The position numbers were made by a program, and so were the translations under genes. Positions 1 through 7,667 of a stretch of 64,000 nucleotides of DNA are shown piece by piece. The notes beneath the pieces are model-generated. The model saw only the letters and a list, made by a program, of their open reading frames with translations, ran no database searches and had not been told where the DNA came from. The stretch is from DTHT01 sp037444625. GTDB taxonomy: Bacteria; Acidobacteriota; Terriglobia; Bryobacterales; Bryobacteraceae. Every line of letters begins with the position of its first letter. Position 1 is the first letter of the stretch. Where the stretch lies: the NCBI GenBank assembly GCA_037444625.1, contig JBBIMA010000002.1, forward strand, positions 1-64,000. The letters are read 5' to 3'.

Positions 1-2487
1 CTGCGGGGTTCGCTATTCTTTTCGCTGAACAATTCGGCCCTCGACGCGCGCCCCTTCTCGCTGACCGGTCAGAAGGTGGAAAAACCCTCCTACGCGCAAA
101 GCCGCTTCGGCCTGGTGCTGGGCGGCCCGCTGGCCATCCCCAGGCTGGTCCGCAGCGAGCGCACGTTTTTCTTCTTCAACTATTCGGGGACCCGGGCGCG
201 CAACCCCTATCACGCAATCTCCACCCTGCCTACCCCGGCCGAGCGCCAGGGCGATTTCTCGCAATCGGCCGCCCCCACGCCCGTGCTGGTCTACGATCCC
301 GCCGGCCGCCTGCCCTTCCCCGGCAACCGCATTCCCGCCTCCCGGTTGGACACGATCGCCCTGGGCTTGCTGCCCCTGTTCCCCTTGCCCAATCAGCCGG
401 GCCAAGTGCAGAATTACCAGTACGTCACCTCTAACGGCAACGACAGCGATCAGCTCGGCGGGCGCTTCAACCGCAGCCTCAGCCAGAAGGACCGCCTCGA
501 CGTCAACGCCAACGGGCAGTGGCGCAGCGGCACCTCCAGTCAGCTTTACGGCTTCCGCGACGCCGGGCGCGGCCGCGGCTGGAGCCTCTCGGCCGGCTGG
601 ACCCATAACTTCACGCGCACCAGCATTTACACGTTGCGCTGGAACATCTCGCGCAACCGCAACCAGACCCTGCCCTATTTCGCTTACGGGCGCGATTTGG
701 CGGGCGAATTGGGCATTCTGGGCGTCTCGCGCGACCCCATCAATTACGGCCCGCCCAACCTGAACTTCACCAACTTCGGGGCGCTCAGCGACGCCAGCGC
801 CCTGCTGCGGCGCGACCAGACCTCGGCGCTGCTGCCTTCGCTGCTGCTGGTCCGCGGGCGGCACAGCATCACGCTGGGCGGCGAGTACCGGCGCGTGCAG
901 CTCAACACCCGCACCGATCAGAATGCCCGCGGAACCTTCACCTTCACCGGTCTGGCCACCAGCGCCTTCAACCCCCAGGGCCAGCCGCTGCCCGGCACGG
1001 GCTTCGATTTCGCCGATTTCCTGCTGGGCCTGCCGCAGTCCAGCTCGATCCGCTTCGGCGGTTCGAACACCTATTTCCGCTCCCGCGTGTGGAGCGCCTT
1101 CCTGATGGAAGACTGGCGGCTGCGCTCGAACCTGACCTTGAACGCCGGCTTGCGCTACGAGTATTTCCAGCCGTTCTACGAGAAGTTCGATCACATGGCG
1201 AACCTGGACGTCTCGCCGCGGCTGGACGGAGTGGCGGTGGTGACCCCCGGACAGGTCGGCCCTTATTCCGGCCGCTTCCCGCGCGGCTTGGTGGATCCGG
1301 ACCCCAACAACCTGGCGCCCCGCGTCGGGTTGGCCTGGCGGCCCTCCGGCCGGCGCGGCTTTCTGGTGCGCGCCAGCTACGGGGTGTTCTACAACGGGGC
1401 GATCTACAGCCAGTTCCCCTCGCGGCTGGCCTCCCAGCCCCCCTTCGCCAACACCGCCACGCTGAACACCAGCGAGGCACGCGTGCTCACCCTGCGCAAC
1501 GGCTTCGCGACCGCGCCCTCACAGACCATCACCAACACCTACGCGGTGGACCGGCGCTACCGCGTCGGCTACGCCCAGACCTGGAGCTTCTCGATCCAGC
1601 ATTCCCTCACTCGGGCGCTGCTGATGGAGCTGTCCTACCTGGGCACCAAGGGCACCCGGCTGGACATCCAGCGCCAGCCCAACCGCGCCGCGCCGGGCTC
1701 GCCCCTGACGGCGGAGCAGCGCCGCCAGATCGGCAACGCGGTGGGTTTCACCTGGGACACCTCGGAGGGCAACTCGATCTATCACGGCGGGCAGGTTCGC
1801 CTCATGCGCCGCCTCAGCCGCGGGATCTCGGCCAATTTGCTCTACGTCTACTCCAAGTCGCTGGACAACGCCTCGACCCTGGGCGGCGGCGCAGCCGTGG
1901 TGGCCCAGAACGACAAGGACCTGCGGGCCGAGCGCGGGCGCTCCAGTTTCGACCAGCGCCACAGCCTCAGCCTGTTTTACGTGTTGCATTCGCCGGTGCG
2001 GGAAACCGGCCGGCTCAGGCTGGGCTCGGGGTGGGCGGCCCGGATCCTGAGGGACTGGGATCTGAGCGGCGGCCTCACCGCCGGCTCGGGCACGCCGCTC
2101 ACCGCGCGCGTGCTGGGCAACCAGGCGGACACCGGCGGCACCGGGGCCGTCGGCAGCGGCCGGGCCGACGCCACCGGCCTGCCCATCCATAGCGCGACCG
2201 GCTTCTTCAACCTGGCCGCCTTCGCCGTCCCCCGGCCGGGAACCTTCGGCAACGCGGGGCGCAACACCATTGACGGGCCGACGCGACTCTCGCTGAACCT
2301 CTCGCTCGGCCGCTCGTTCCCCCTGGGCGAGCGCCGCGCCGTCGAGTTCCGCCTCGACAGCCAGAACTTCACCAACCATGTCAGCTACACCAATTTGGGC
2401 ACGGTGGTCAACGCCTCCGACTACGGCCTGCCCACCGCCACCGCCCCCATGCGGCGCGTGACCGCCCAGCTTCGCTTGAGGTTCTAG
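1..2487 (+). CDS. Oar-like TonB-dependent outer-membrane receptor, 5' end outside the window
   Basis: The reading frame is open from the first base and gives 828 visible residues, so the start, signal peptide and any N-terminal carboxypeptidase-regulatory and plug domains lie upstream. The visible part opens with the GGPL / TFFFFNYSGTR signature that follows the plug in the large TonB-dependent receptors expanded in Acidobacteria. It continues as alternating aromatic beta-barrel strands and ends in RLRF, a C-terminal phenylalanine typical of barrels inserted by the BAM machinery. Such receptors import oligosaccharides or other large ligands. The ligand cannot be read from the sequence. A VWFA-domain gene starts 3 bases after its stop, so the two are probably cotranscribed. 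Confidence 0.88.
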   Translation: MRGSLFFSLNNSALDARPFSLTGQKVEKPSYAQSRFGLVLGGPLAIPRLVRSERTFFFFNYSGTRARNPYHAISTLPTPAERQGDFSQSAAPTPVLVYDPAGRLPFPGNRIPASRLDTIALGLLPLFPLPNQPGQVQNYQYVTSNGNDSDQLGGRFNRSLSQKDRLDVNANGQWRSGTSSQLYGFRDAGRGRGWSLSAGWTHNFTRTSIYTLRWNISRNRNQTLPYFAYGRDLAGELGILGVSRDPINYGPPNLNFTNFGALSDASALLRRDQTSALLPSLLLVRGRHSITLGGEYRRVQLNTRTDQNARGTFTFTGLATSAFNPQGQPLPGTGFDFADFLLGLPQSSSIRFGGSNTYFRSRVWSAFLMEDWRLRSNLTLNAGLRYEYFQPFYEKFDHMANLDVSPRLDGVAVVTPGQVGPYSGRFPRGLVDPDPNNLAPRVGLAWRPSGRRGFLVRASYGVFYNGAIYSQFPSRLASQPPFANTATLNTSEARVLTLRNGFATAPSQTITNTYAVDRRYRVGYAQTWSFSIQHSLTRALLMELSYLGTKGTRLDIQRQPNRAAPGSPLTAEQRRQIGNAVGFTWDTSEGNSIYHGGQVRLMRRLSRGISANLLYVYSKSLDNASTLGGGAAVVAQNDKDLRAERGRSSFDQRHSLSLFYVLHSPVRETGRLRLGSGWAARILRDWDLSGGLTAGSGTPLTARVLGNQADTGGTGAVGSGRADATGLPIHSATGFFNLAAFAVPRPGTFGNAGRNTIDGPTRLSLNLSLGRSFPLGERRAVEFRLDSQNFTNHVSYTNLGTVVNASDYGLPTATAPMRRVTAQLRLRF

Positions 2488-2490
2488 GCG

Positions 2491-4563
2491 ATGAGATCGC
2501 GACGCTTCGGACGACTCCTCGCGGTTGCGGCCCTGGCCGGTTTGGCCCAGCAGACCGGCCCGATCTTTCGCACGACGACCAATCTGGTGGTGGTGGATGT
2601 GTTCGTGCGCGACCGCTCGGGCCGGGAGATCACCGGCCTGACCAAGGAGGACTTCACCCTGCTCGAGGACGGCAAGCCGCAGCAGATCGCCATCTTCGAG
2701 TTCCAGCGGCTGGAAGCGACCGAGGCGCCCCCCGGGCCCGCCGCGCCCGCCCGCGCCGTCCCGGCGCGGCCCGAGACCATCACCGTCGCCGCACCCGGCA
2801 AGATCCAGTACCAGGACCGCCGGCTGCTGGTGTTGTTCTTCGACCACTCCTCGATGCCGCCCGCTGATCAGGTCCGGGCCCACGAGGCGGCCCTGAAGTT
2901 CATCCGGGAGCAGATGCAGCCGGCCGACCTGGTGGCCGTCATGAGCTTCTCCTCCCGCCTGAAGGTCGAGCAGGATTTCACCGACGACCGCGACTTGCTG
3001 GCCCGCGTCATCCGCTCCTTGCAGACCGGGGAGTCCAGCGAACTGGCGGCCGAGGCCGAGACCGACGAGGAGAGCGCGGAGGATACCGGCGCGGCCTTCA
3101 CGGCCGACGAGAGCGAATTCAATATTTTCAACACCGACCGCAAGCTGAGCGCTCTGGAATCGGCCGCCCGCATGCTCGCCCCCCTGCCCGAGAAGAAAGC
3201 CCTGGTCTATTTCTCCAGCGGCGTGGGCCGGACCGGCGTTGAGAACGATTCGCAACTGCGATCCACTATCAACGCAGCCGTCCGGGCCAACGTCTCCTTT
3301 TATCCGGTGGACGCGCGGGGACTGGTGGCGACCATCGCCGGCGGCGACGCCTCCCGCGCCTCGCCCCGCGGCACCGGCCTCTTCTCGGGCCAGGCCCAAC
3401 GGCAGCAGATGGCCCGCTTCCAGAACCAGCAGGAGACCCTGGTGAGCCTGGCCGAGGACACCGGCGGCCGGGCCTTCCTGGACGCCAACGATCTGAGCCT
3501 GGGCATCCGACAGGCGCAACAGGACATCCGGAGCTACTACATCCTGGGCTACTACCCCGCCAACACCGCCCAGGACGGGCGCTTCCGCCGCATCCAGATC
3601 CGCCTGAACCGGCCGCTCCAGGCTCGCCTGGATTACCGCAGCGGCTACTTCGCGCCCAAGGAGTTCGCCAAGTTCAGCGAAACCGACAAGGAGCAGCAAC
3701 TCCAGGAGGCGCTGGCCCTGGGCGACCCCATCACCGACCTGCCTCTGGCCCTGGAGGTCAATTACTTCCGGCTGGCCCGGGAGCGCTACTTCGTCCCCGT
3801 GGCGGTCAAGATTCCGGGCTCGGAGATCGTGCCGGCCCGCCGGGGCTCGAGCGAGTCCACCGAGCTGGATTTCATCGGGCAGGTGCGCGACGAGCGGGGC
3901 CGCTTGGCGGCCACCGTGCGGGACGCCATCCGCGTGCGCCTGCGCGCTGAGGACGTGGCCCGGCTCACCCGCCGCAACCTCCAGTACGACACGGGATTCA
4001 CCTTGCCGCCGGGCAGCTACCGGCTGAAATTCCTGGTCCGGGAAAATCAGACCGGCCGCATCGGGACCTTCGAGACGCCTTTCCGGATTCCCGATCTGAG
4101 CGCCGCCGCCGACCGCCTGCGGGTCAGCTCGCTGGTGCTGGCCAACCAGCGCGAGCCGATCCAGGCCGCCGTGGGCGCCGCGACGCGGAACCGCAAGCTG
4201 TTGCGCGCCAACCCGCTGGTGGAGAACGATCAAAAGCTGGCGCCCAGCGTGACCCGGGTGTTTCGCAAGGACCAGAACCTTTACGTGTACGTGGAAGTGT
4301 ACGATCCGGCCGTGGACCCGTCCGATCGCCAAGTGAGCGTGATCGGCGAGCTGGCCTTCTTCCGCGGGAAGGTCAAGGCCTTTCAGTCGCCCGCCGTCCG
4401 GCTGAGCGAGACCGCGCCCGGCCGGCCGGGCGTGCTGCCGGTGCGCTTCCAGGCGCCGCTGGAGAAGCTGACGCCCGGGCGCTACGTCTGCCAGGTAAGC
4501 TTGGTGGACGAGGTGGGCAGGCGCTTCGCCTTCCCGCGGGCGCCCCTGGTGGTGCTGCCCTGA
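2491..4563 (+). CDS. Secreted VWFA-related domain protein
   Basis: 690 residues. An arginine-rich start and a hydrophobic stretch (about residues 5-20) form a signal peptide. Next come a short beta domain (TTTNLVVVDVFVRD, LTKEDFTLLEDG) and a von Willebrand A-like fold with a modified metal site (LLVLFFDHSSM in place of the usual DxSxS). The SYYILGYYP motif follows near residue 350. This order is that of the VWFA-related family abundant in Acidobacteria. The C-terminal 300 residues are beta-rich and unassigned. The role is unknown; an extracellular or periplasmic binding function is inferred from the export signal and from the adjoining TonB receptor. Confidence 0.85.
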   Translation: MRSRRFGRLLAVAALAGLAQQTGPIFRTTTNLVVVDVFVRDRSGREITGLTKEDFTLLEDGKPQQIAIFEFQRLEATEAPPGPAAPARAVPARPETITVAAPGKIQYQDRRLLVLFFDHSSMPPADQVRAHEAALKFIREQMQPADLVAVMSFSSRLKVEQDFTDDRDLLARVIRSLQTGESSELAAEAETDEESAEDTGAAFTADESEFNIFNTDRKLSALESAARMLAPLPEKKALVYFSSGVGRTGVENDSQLRSTINAAVRANVSFYPVDARGLVATIAGGDASRASPRGTGLFSGQAQRQQMARFQNQQETLVSLAEDTGGRAFLDANDLSLGIRQAQQDIRSYYILGYYPANTAQDGRFRRIQIRLNRPLQARLDYRSGYFAPKEFAKFSETDKEQQLQEALALGDPITDLPLALEVNYFRLARERYFVPVAVKIPGSEIVPARRGSSESTELDFIGQVRDERGRLAATVRDAIRVRLRAEDVARLTRRNLQYDTGFTLPPGSYRLKFLVRENQTGRIGTFETPFRIPDLSAAADRLRVSSLVLANQREPIQAAVGAATRNRKLLRANPLVENDQKLAPSVTRVFRKDQNLYVYVEVYDPAVDPSDRQVSVIGELAFFRGKVKAFQSPAVRLSETAPGRPGVLPVRFQAPLEKLTPGRYVCQVSLVDEVGRRFAFPRAPLVVLP

Positions 4564-4594
4564 TCGTGAGAATGCTTTCCGGAGGGGATCCTCA

Positions 4595-5260
4595 ATGCGA
4601 AGATTGCTTTGGTTGACTGCTTTGGCCGCCCTGTGCGCCTCCCTGGGCTGGAGCCAGCGCCGGGGACCCTGGCGGCGCTCGCCGGCCGAGATGGGAAGTC
4701 CTCCCCAGGGCAAGGACGAGGCCGAAAAGCGCGTCCTGTCCGTGATCGAGGAGGCGGAGCGCTCGGGCCGGGTCTTTTCCAGCGTGCCCGCCAACGACGG
4801 CCGCGTGCTGCGCCTGCTCACCGAAGCCGCCGGCGCCCGCCACGTGGTGGAAATCGGCACCTCGACCGGCTACTCGGGTTTGTGGTTCTGCCTGGCCCTA
4901 CAGAAGACTCAGGGCAAACTCACCACCTTCGAGATAGACGCCCGCCGGGCGGCCATGGCGCGCGAACATTTCAAGCAGGCGGGGGTGGACCGGCTGGTCC
5001 AGTTGATCGAGGGCGACGCCCACCAGAACGTAGCCCGGATCAAGGAGCCGATTGACGTGCTCTTTCTGGACGCCGACAAGGAGGGCTACCTGGACTACCT
5101 GGAGAAGCTGCTGCCGCTGGTGCGCCCGGGCGGGCTGATCCTGGCCCACAACGTGGAGATGGCGGCCGACTACGTGCGCCGGGTCACAACCAGTCCGGAG
5201 CTGGAGACGATCTTTTACATGCAGGGAGGCGGGCTGAGCGTGACGTTGAAGAAGCGGTGA
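4595..5260 (+). CDS. O-methyltransferase family 3 protein with an N-terminal signal-like segment
   Basis: 221 residues. Residues 47-221 match cation-dependent SAM O-methyltransferases: motif I VVEIGTSTGYSGLW, the acidic FEIDA loop, and LFLDADKEGYLDYLEKLLP with the metal-binding aspartates, then RPGGLILAHNV. Unusually, the first 20 residues (MRRLLWLTALAALCASLGWS) look like a Sec signal peptide, although SAM is cytoplasmic. Either the segment is a membrane anchor facing the cytoplasm or the true start is internal, for example the Met before GSPPQGKDEAEK. A GGAGG ribosome binding site supports the upstream ATG. Substrate unknown. Confidence 0.8.
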   Translation: MRRLLWLTALAALCASLGWSQRRGPWRRSPAEMGSPPQGKDEAEKRVLSVIEEAERSGRVFSSVPANDGRVLRLLTEAAGARHVVEIGTSTGYSGLWFCLALQKTQGKLTTFEIDARRAAMAREHFKQAGVDRLVQLIEGDAHQNVARIKEPIDVLFLDADKEGYLDYLEKLLPLVRPGGLILAHNVEMAADYVRRVTTSPELETIFYMQGGGLSVTLKKR

Positions 5261-5266
5261 GGGGGC

Positions 5267-5542
5267 TCAGGGGGACTTCACTTCCACCTGGTCCACCACG
5301 CCGATGACGGCCGCCTCGATCGGAGTCATCAGGCGCCCCACGCTGCTGAAGGCGCTGTAGCCCTCGGTGGTGAGCAGCACGCGGTCGCCCACGCCGGCGT
5401 CCACCGAGTCCACCGCCACCACCGCGTCGCCGCGCGGAGCGCCCTCCAGATCGAGCGGCTGGACCAGCAGCAGCTTCAGTCCTTCATGGCTGGGGTGCTT
5501 GCGGGTGGCGGTCAGCTCGCCGATGACGCGCGCGATCAGCAC
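5267..5542 (-). CDS. BMC-P pentameric shell vertex protein (EutN/CcmL family), copy 3
   Basis: 91 residues, the usual length for a single EutN/CcmL domain. It begins MLIARVIGELTATRKHP, continues with GLKLLLVQPLD and ends AAVIGVVDQVEV, the beta-barrel core of pentamers that cap microcompartment vertices. It is the last of three tandem pentamer genes and overlaps the preceding one by 7 bases, so translation is probably coupled. Three different BMC-P genes in a row are characteristic of the Planctomycetes-Verrucomicrobia (PVM) type of fucose/rhamnose microcompartment. Confidence 0.93.
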   Translation of the reverse strand: MLIARVIGELTATRKHPSHEGLKLLLVQPLDLEGAPRGDAVVAVDSVDAGVGDRVLLTTEGYSAFSSVGRLMTPIEAAVIGVVDQVEVKSP

Positions 5543-5847
5543 GGCACGCCTCCCGCCGGCCGCTCCCGCCGCGCGGCCTCGCGATCCAGGTGCACCTCGT
5601 CCACGATGCCTACGATGGTGGCGTCGGTGACCACTTCCTCGGGCAGGAAGGCGAAGCTGGCCTCGCGGGCCCGCGTCCAGTAGACCAGCTCGCCCGCCCC
5701 GGCGCCCGTCCAGTCCGTACAGACGATGCGCCGGCCGCTATCGGTCAGCTCGGGCGTGACCGGCTGCACGATCAGCAGGCGATGTCCCGTGAGGTTGCGG
5801 TTCTTGACGGTGGCCCAGACGCAGCCCACCACGCGCCCCAGGTACAT
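5536..5847 (-). CDS. BMC-P pentameric shell vertex protein (EutN/CcmL family), copy 2
   Basis: 103 residues; the start MYLGRVVGCVWATVKN and the end ATIVGIVDEVHL mark an EutN/CcmL pentamer. It is the most divergent of the three copies, with an aromatic-rich middle (DWTGAGAGELVYWT) and a charged C-terminal tail of about 15 residues. It starts 6 bases after the stop of copy 1 and overlaps copy 3. Distinct paralogues may mix in vertices or serve separate positions; this cannot be decided from sequence. Confidence 0.92.
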   Translation of the reverse strand: MYLGRVVGCVWATVKNRNLTGHRLLIVQPVTPELTDSGRRIVCTDWTGAGAGELVYWTRAREASFAFLPEEVVTDATIVGIVDEVHLDREAARRERPAGGVPC

Positions 5848-5853
5848 GCCCGC

Positions 5854-6129
5854 CTACCTCTTCGCGTCCAGGCTCACGGTGTCCACGATGCCGACGATGG
5901 CGGTGTCCACCGGACGGTCCTTGCAGCCCTCGGCCATCCGGGCGGAACTGCCCGAGACGGCGATCACGGTCTCGCGGAAGCCCGCGCCCACCGTGTCCAC
6001 CGCCACCACGTAGCCGGACTCCTCCTTGCCCTCGGGCGAGACCGGCTTGAGCACCAGCAACTTCTTGCCCTCCAGCCGAGGGTCCTTGCGCGTGGCCACC
6101 ACCGTGCCCACCACGCGAGCCAGAATCAT
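5854..6129 (-). CDS. BMC-P pentameric shell vertex protein (EutN/CcmL family), copy 1
   Basis: 91 residues, a single EutN/CcmL domain: MILARVVGTVVATRKDP, then GKKLLVLKPVSPEG, the small-residue loop VDTVGAGFRETVIAVSGSSARMA and the terminal strand AIVGIVDTVSL. It resembles copy 3 more than copy 2, which suggests a more recent duplication of those two. It lies 22 bases downstream of the BMC-H gene on the same strand and belongs to the same transcript. Confidence 0.94.
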   Translation of the reverse strand: MILARVVGTVVATRKDPRLEGKKLLVLKPVSPEGKEESGYVVAVDTVGAGFRETVIAVSGSSARMAEGCKDRPVDTAIVGIVDTVSLDAKR

Positions 6130-6151
6130 GACAACCTTCTTCCGCCGGGTC

Positions 6152-6442
6152 CTACTTGCCGGCGTTGCTCTTGCCGATGGGCAGGACGTCCTCCAGGCTC
6201 GGGTGCGGCCGCGGAATGACGTGCACCGCGATCAGCTCCCCGACCCGGCGGGCCGCGGCCGCTCCCGCGTCGGTGGCGGCGCGCACCGCGGCCACGTCGC
6301 CCCGCACCAGCGCGGTGACGTAGCCCGAGCCGATTTTCTCCCAGCCCACCAAGGTCACCTTGGCGGCTTTCACCATCGCGTCGGCGGCCTCGATCATGGC
6401 CACCAAGCCCCGCGTTTCGATCATTCCCAATGCTTCGCCCAT
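6152..6442 (-). CDS. BMC-H hexameric shell protein
   Basis: 96 residues, one Pfam-BMC domain: GMIETRGLVAMIEAADAMVK, the pore region VTLVGWEKIGSGYVTALVRGDVAAV, then VGELIAVHVIPRPHPSLEDVLP. The K-I-G-S-G loop matches the hexamer pore motif that passes small polar metabolites. It is the only BMC-H gene in the window and probably the major facet protein. A GGAG ribosome binding site precedes the ATG. It follows the class II aldolase and precedes the three BMC-P genes. Confidence 0.95.
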   Translation of the reverse strand: MGEALGMIETRGLVAMIEAADAMVKAAKVTLVGWEKIGSGYVTALVRGDVAAVRAATDAGAAAARRVGELIAVHVIPRPHPSLEDVLPIGKSNAGK

Positions 6443-6458
6443 ATTGCTCCGTCATGCC

Positions 6459-6483
6459 GCCCCTCCGGCCGGGCCGGAGGGGC
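6459..6483 (-). other. Perfect 11-bp hairpin between aldolase and BMC-H genes
   Basis: GCCCCTCCGGC (6459-6469) and GCCGGAGGGGC (6473-6483) are perfect reverse complements around a 3-base loop. The hairpin lies between the aldolase stop and the BMC-H ribosome binding site, with no U-tract after it. An mRNA-stability or processing element that raises shell relative to enzyme output is more likely than a full terminator. Confidence 0.5.
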
Positions 6484-6495
6484 GCTTGCCAACCG

Positions 6496-7269
6496 CTATG
6501 ATCTTCCGCCGGCGCGCAGAGCCTCGCTGACCAGGGCGATCAGCTCCTCGCGCGTGAAAACAAACCGTTCGGCGCCCGCCTCCTCGGCCGCCAGAGGGCA
6601 GCCGGGCTCGCCCGCCACCTTGGCCTGAATGCCGTAGCGCTGCCGCGCCTCAAGCAGCTTGGCGACCTCCTCGCGGGGAAGCACTCGCGGCCCTCCCAGC
6701 AGCTCCGCCACCAGAGAGATGCGCGCGAAGTGCTCCACCGTCTCCATGCGAAAAAAAGCCTTCCAGACGTCCGGCCCGTAACAGACCGCGCCGTGATTGC
6801 CCAGCAGGATGGCGTCGTACTTGGGAATGTAAGGCAGCATCGGCTCGGTCAGCTCGGGGGTGCCGGGCAGTCCGTACTCGGCCAGCGGCACGCAGCCCAG
6901 CCCGATGATCACCTCGGGCAGCAAGGCCAGGTTCAGCGGCTTGCCCGCCGAAGCATAGCCGGTGGCCACCGGCGGGTGCGCGTGCAGCACCGCCCGCACG
7001 TCCGGACGCATCCGGTAAATCGTCAGGTGCATGGCCAGCTCCGAGGTCTGATCCAGCCGGCCGAGCAACTTGCGGCCGCTCATGTCGCAGAGGATCAGAT
7101 CGTCGGGATGCATCATGCCCTTGGAAACACCGGTGGGCGTGGCCAGCAAGCGCTCCTCGTCCACCCGCACCGTGATGTTGCCGTCGTTGGCCGCCACCCA
7201 GCCCTTCTGCCAGACCAGACGCCCGACCTCGACGATGTCCTGCCGGTGCTCGCGTTCGGTCTTGGGCAT
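6496..7269 (-). CDS. Class II (fuculose/rhamnulose-1-phosphate type) aldolase, microcompartment-associated
   Basis: 257 residues from the ATG at 7269; a GTG at 7278 is possible, but a -10-like box ends only two bases upstream of it. The family splits L-fuculose- or L-rhamnulose-1-phosphate into DHAP and L-lactaldehyde. Visible sites are AANDGN (phosphate loop, about residue 27), catalytic Glu77 in TSELAMH, zinc ligands His96 and His98 in HAHPP, and His159 in GNHG. The protein is about 40 residues longer than E. coli FucA. Its tail, after a Gly/Pro/Ala linker, is an amphipathic helix (239-253), a candidate encapsulation peptide. It lies directly upstream of the shell genes, as in PVM-type loci. 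The sugar specificity (fucose or rhamnose) is undecided. Confidence 0.9.
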   Translation of the reverse strand: MPKTEREHRQDIVEVGRLVWQKGWVAANDGNITVRVDEERLLATPTGVSKGMMHPDDLILCDMSGRKLLGRLDQTSELAMHLTIYRMRPDVRAVLHAHPPVATGYASAGKPLNLALLPEVIIGLGCVPLAEYGLPGTPELTEPMLPYIPKYDAILLGNHGAVCYGPDVWKAFFRMETVEHFARISLVAELLGGPRVLPREEVAKLLEARQRYGIQAKVAGEPGCPLAAEEAGAERFVFTREELIALVSEALRAGGRS

Positions 7270-7279
7270 CGAACCCACG

Positions 7280-7290
7280 ATTGTAGCAAA
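7280..7290 (-). promoter_or_regulatory. Extended -10 box TTTGC-TACAAT just upstream of the aldolase start
   Basis: On the minus strand TACAAT (7285-7280) follows TTTGC and is 10 bases from the ATG at 7269. Transcription would begin within a few bases of the start codon. The same TTTGC-TANNNT arrangement precedes the GH106-like and sugar-transferase genes, and TGC-TACAAT precedes the cupin gene. Confidence 0.45.
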
Positions 7291-7319
7291 GGCACTCCGG
7301 CAGGGCCCGCCCCGGGCGC

Positions 7320-7667
7320 TCAGGCGCGCAGGTAGGCGTCGTCGCCCCGCATCCAGTCCTGACGCGGGGGCGCGAACAGGTCCACCGCCACGCTGTCCTC
7401 CAGAGCTTCCACTTGATGCAGAGCGTTCGAAGGAATGTGCAGCAGCGCGCCCGGCTCCAACACGACCGTTTCGCCCTCGATGGTGAAGCGCAACCGGCCT
7501 CGTTCGAGCATCGTCATCTGCTCGTTGGCATGGCGGTGGGCCGCCACCGTGCCTCCCCGGCTCAGATGCACCTTGGCCACCGTCATGCGCTCGCCGTGCA
7601 CGACCTGGCGCGCCACGGCCGGATTCATCGGCTCCTTGAGGACCTCGCTCCAGCGGTACAGCGTCAT
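7320..7667 (-). CDS. Small cupin protein, KdgF-like
   Basis: 115 residues, a single cupin barrel. Motif 1 is AAHRHANEQMTMLERGRLRF (metal ligands His, His, Glu) and motif 2 is HIPSNALHQVEALEDSVAVD, followed by FAPPRQDW. The final FxPPRxD segment recalls KdgF-type cupins that act on uronate breakdown products. A sugar-related role fits the neighbouring aldolase but is inferred. The ATG overlaps the stop of the upstream membrane-glycosyltransferase gene as ATGA, so the two may be translationally coupled. The gene also has its own TGC-TACAAT box 7 bases before the ATG. Confidence 0.8.
   Translation of the reverse strand: MTLYRWSEVLKEPMNPAVARQVVHGERMTVAKVHLSRGGTVAAHRHANEQMTMLERGRLRFTIEGETVVLEPGALLHIPSNALHQVEALEDSVAVDLFAPPRQDWMRGDDAYLRA

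Noticed and set aside
1519..4860. Minus-strand open frame of 1113 codons
   Set aside because: It lies opposite the receptor, VWFA and methyltransferase genes, which have clear domains. Long antisense frames are normal at this GC content, and its translation is low-complexity without motifs.
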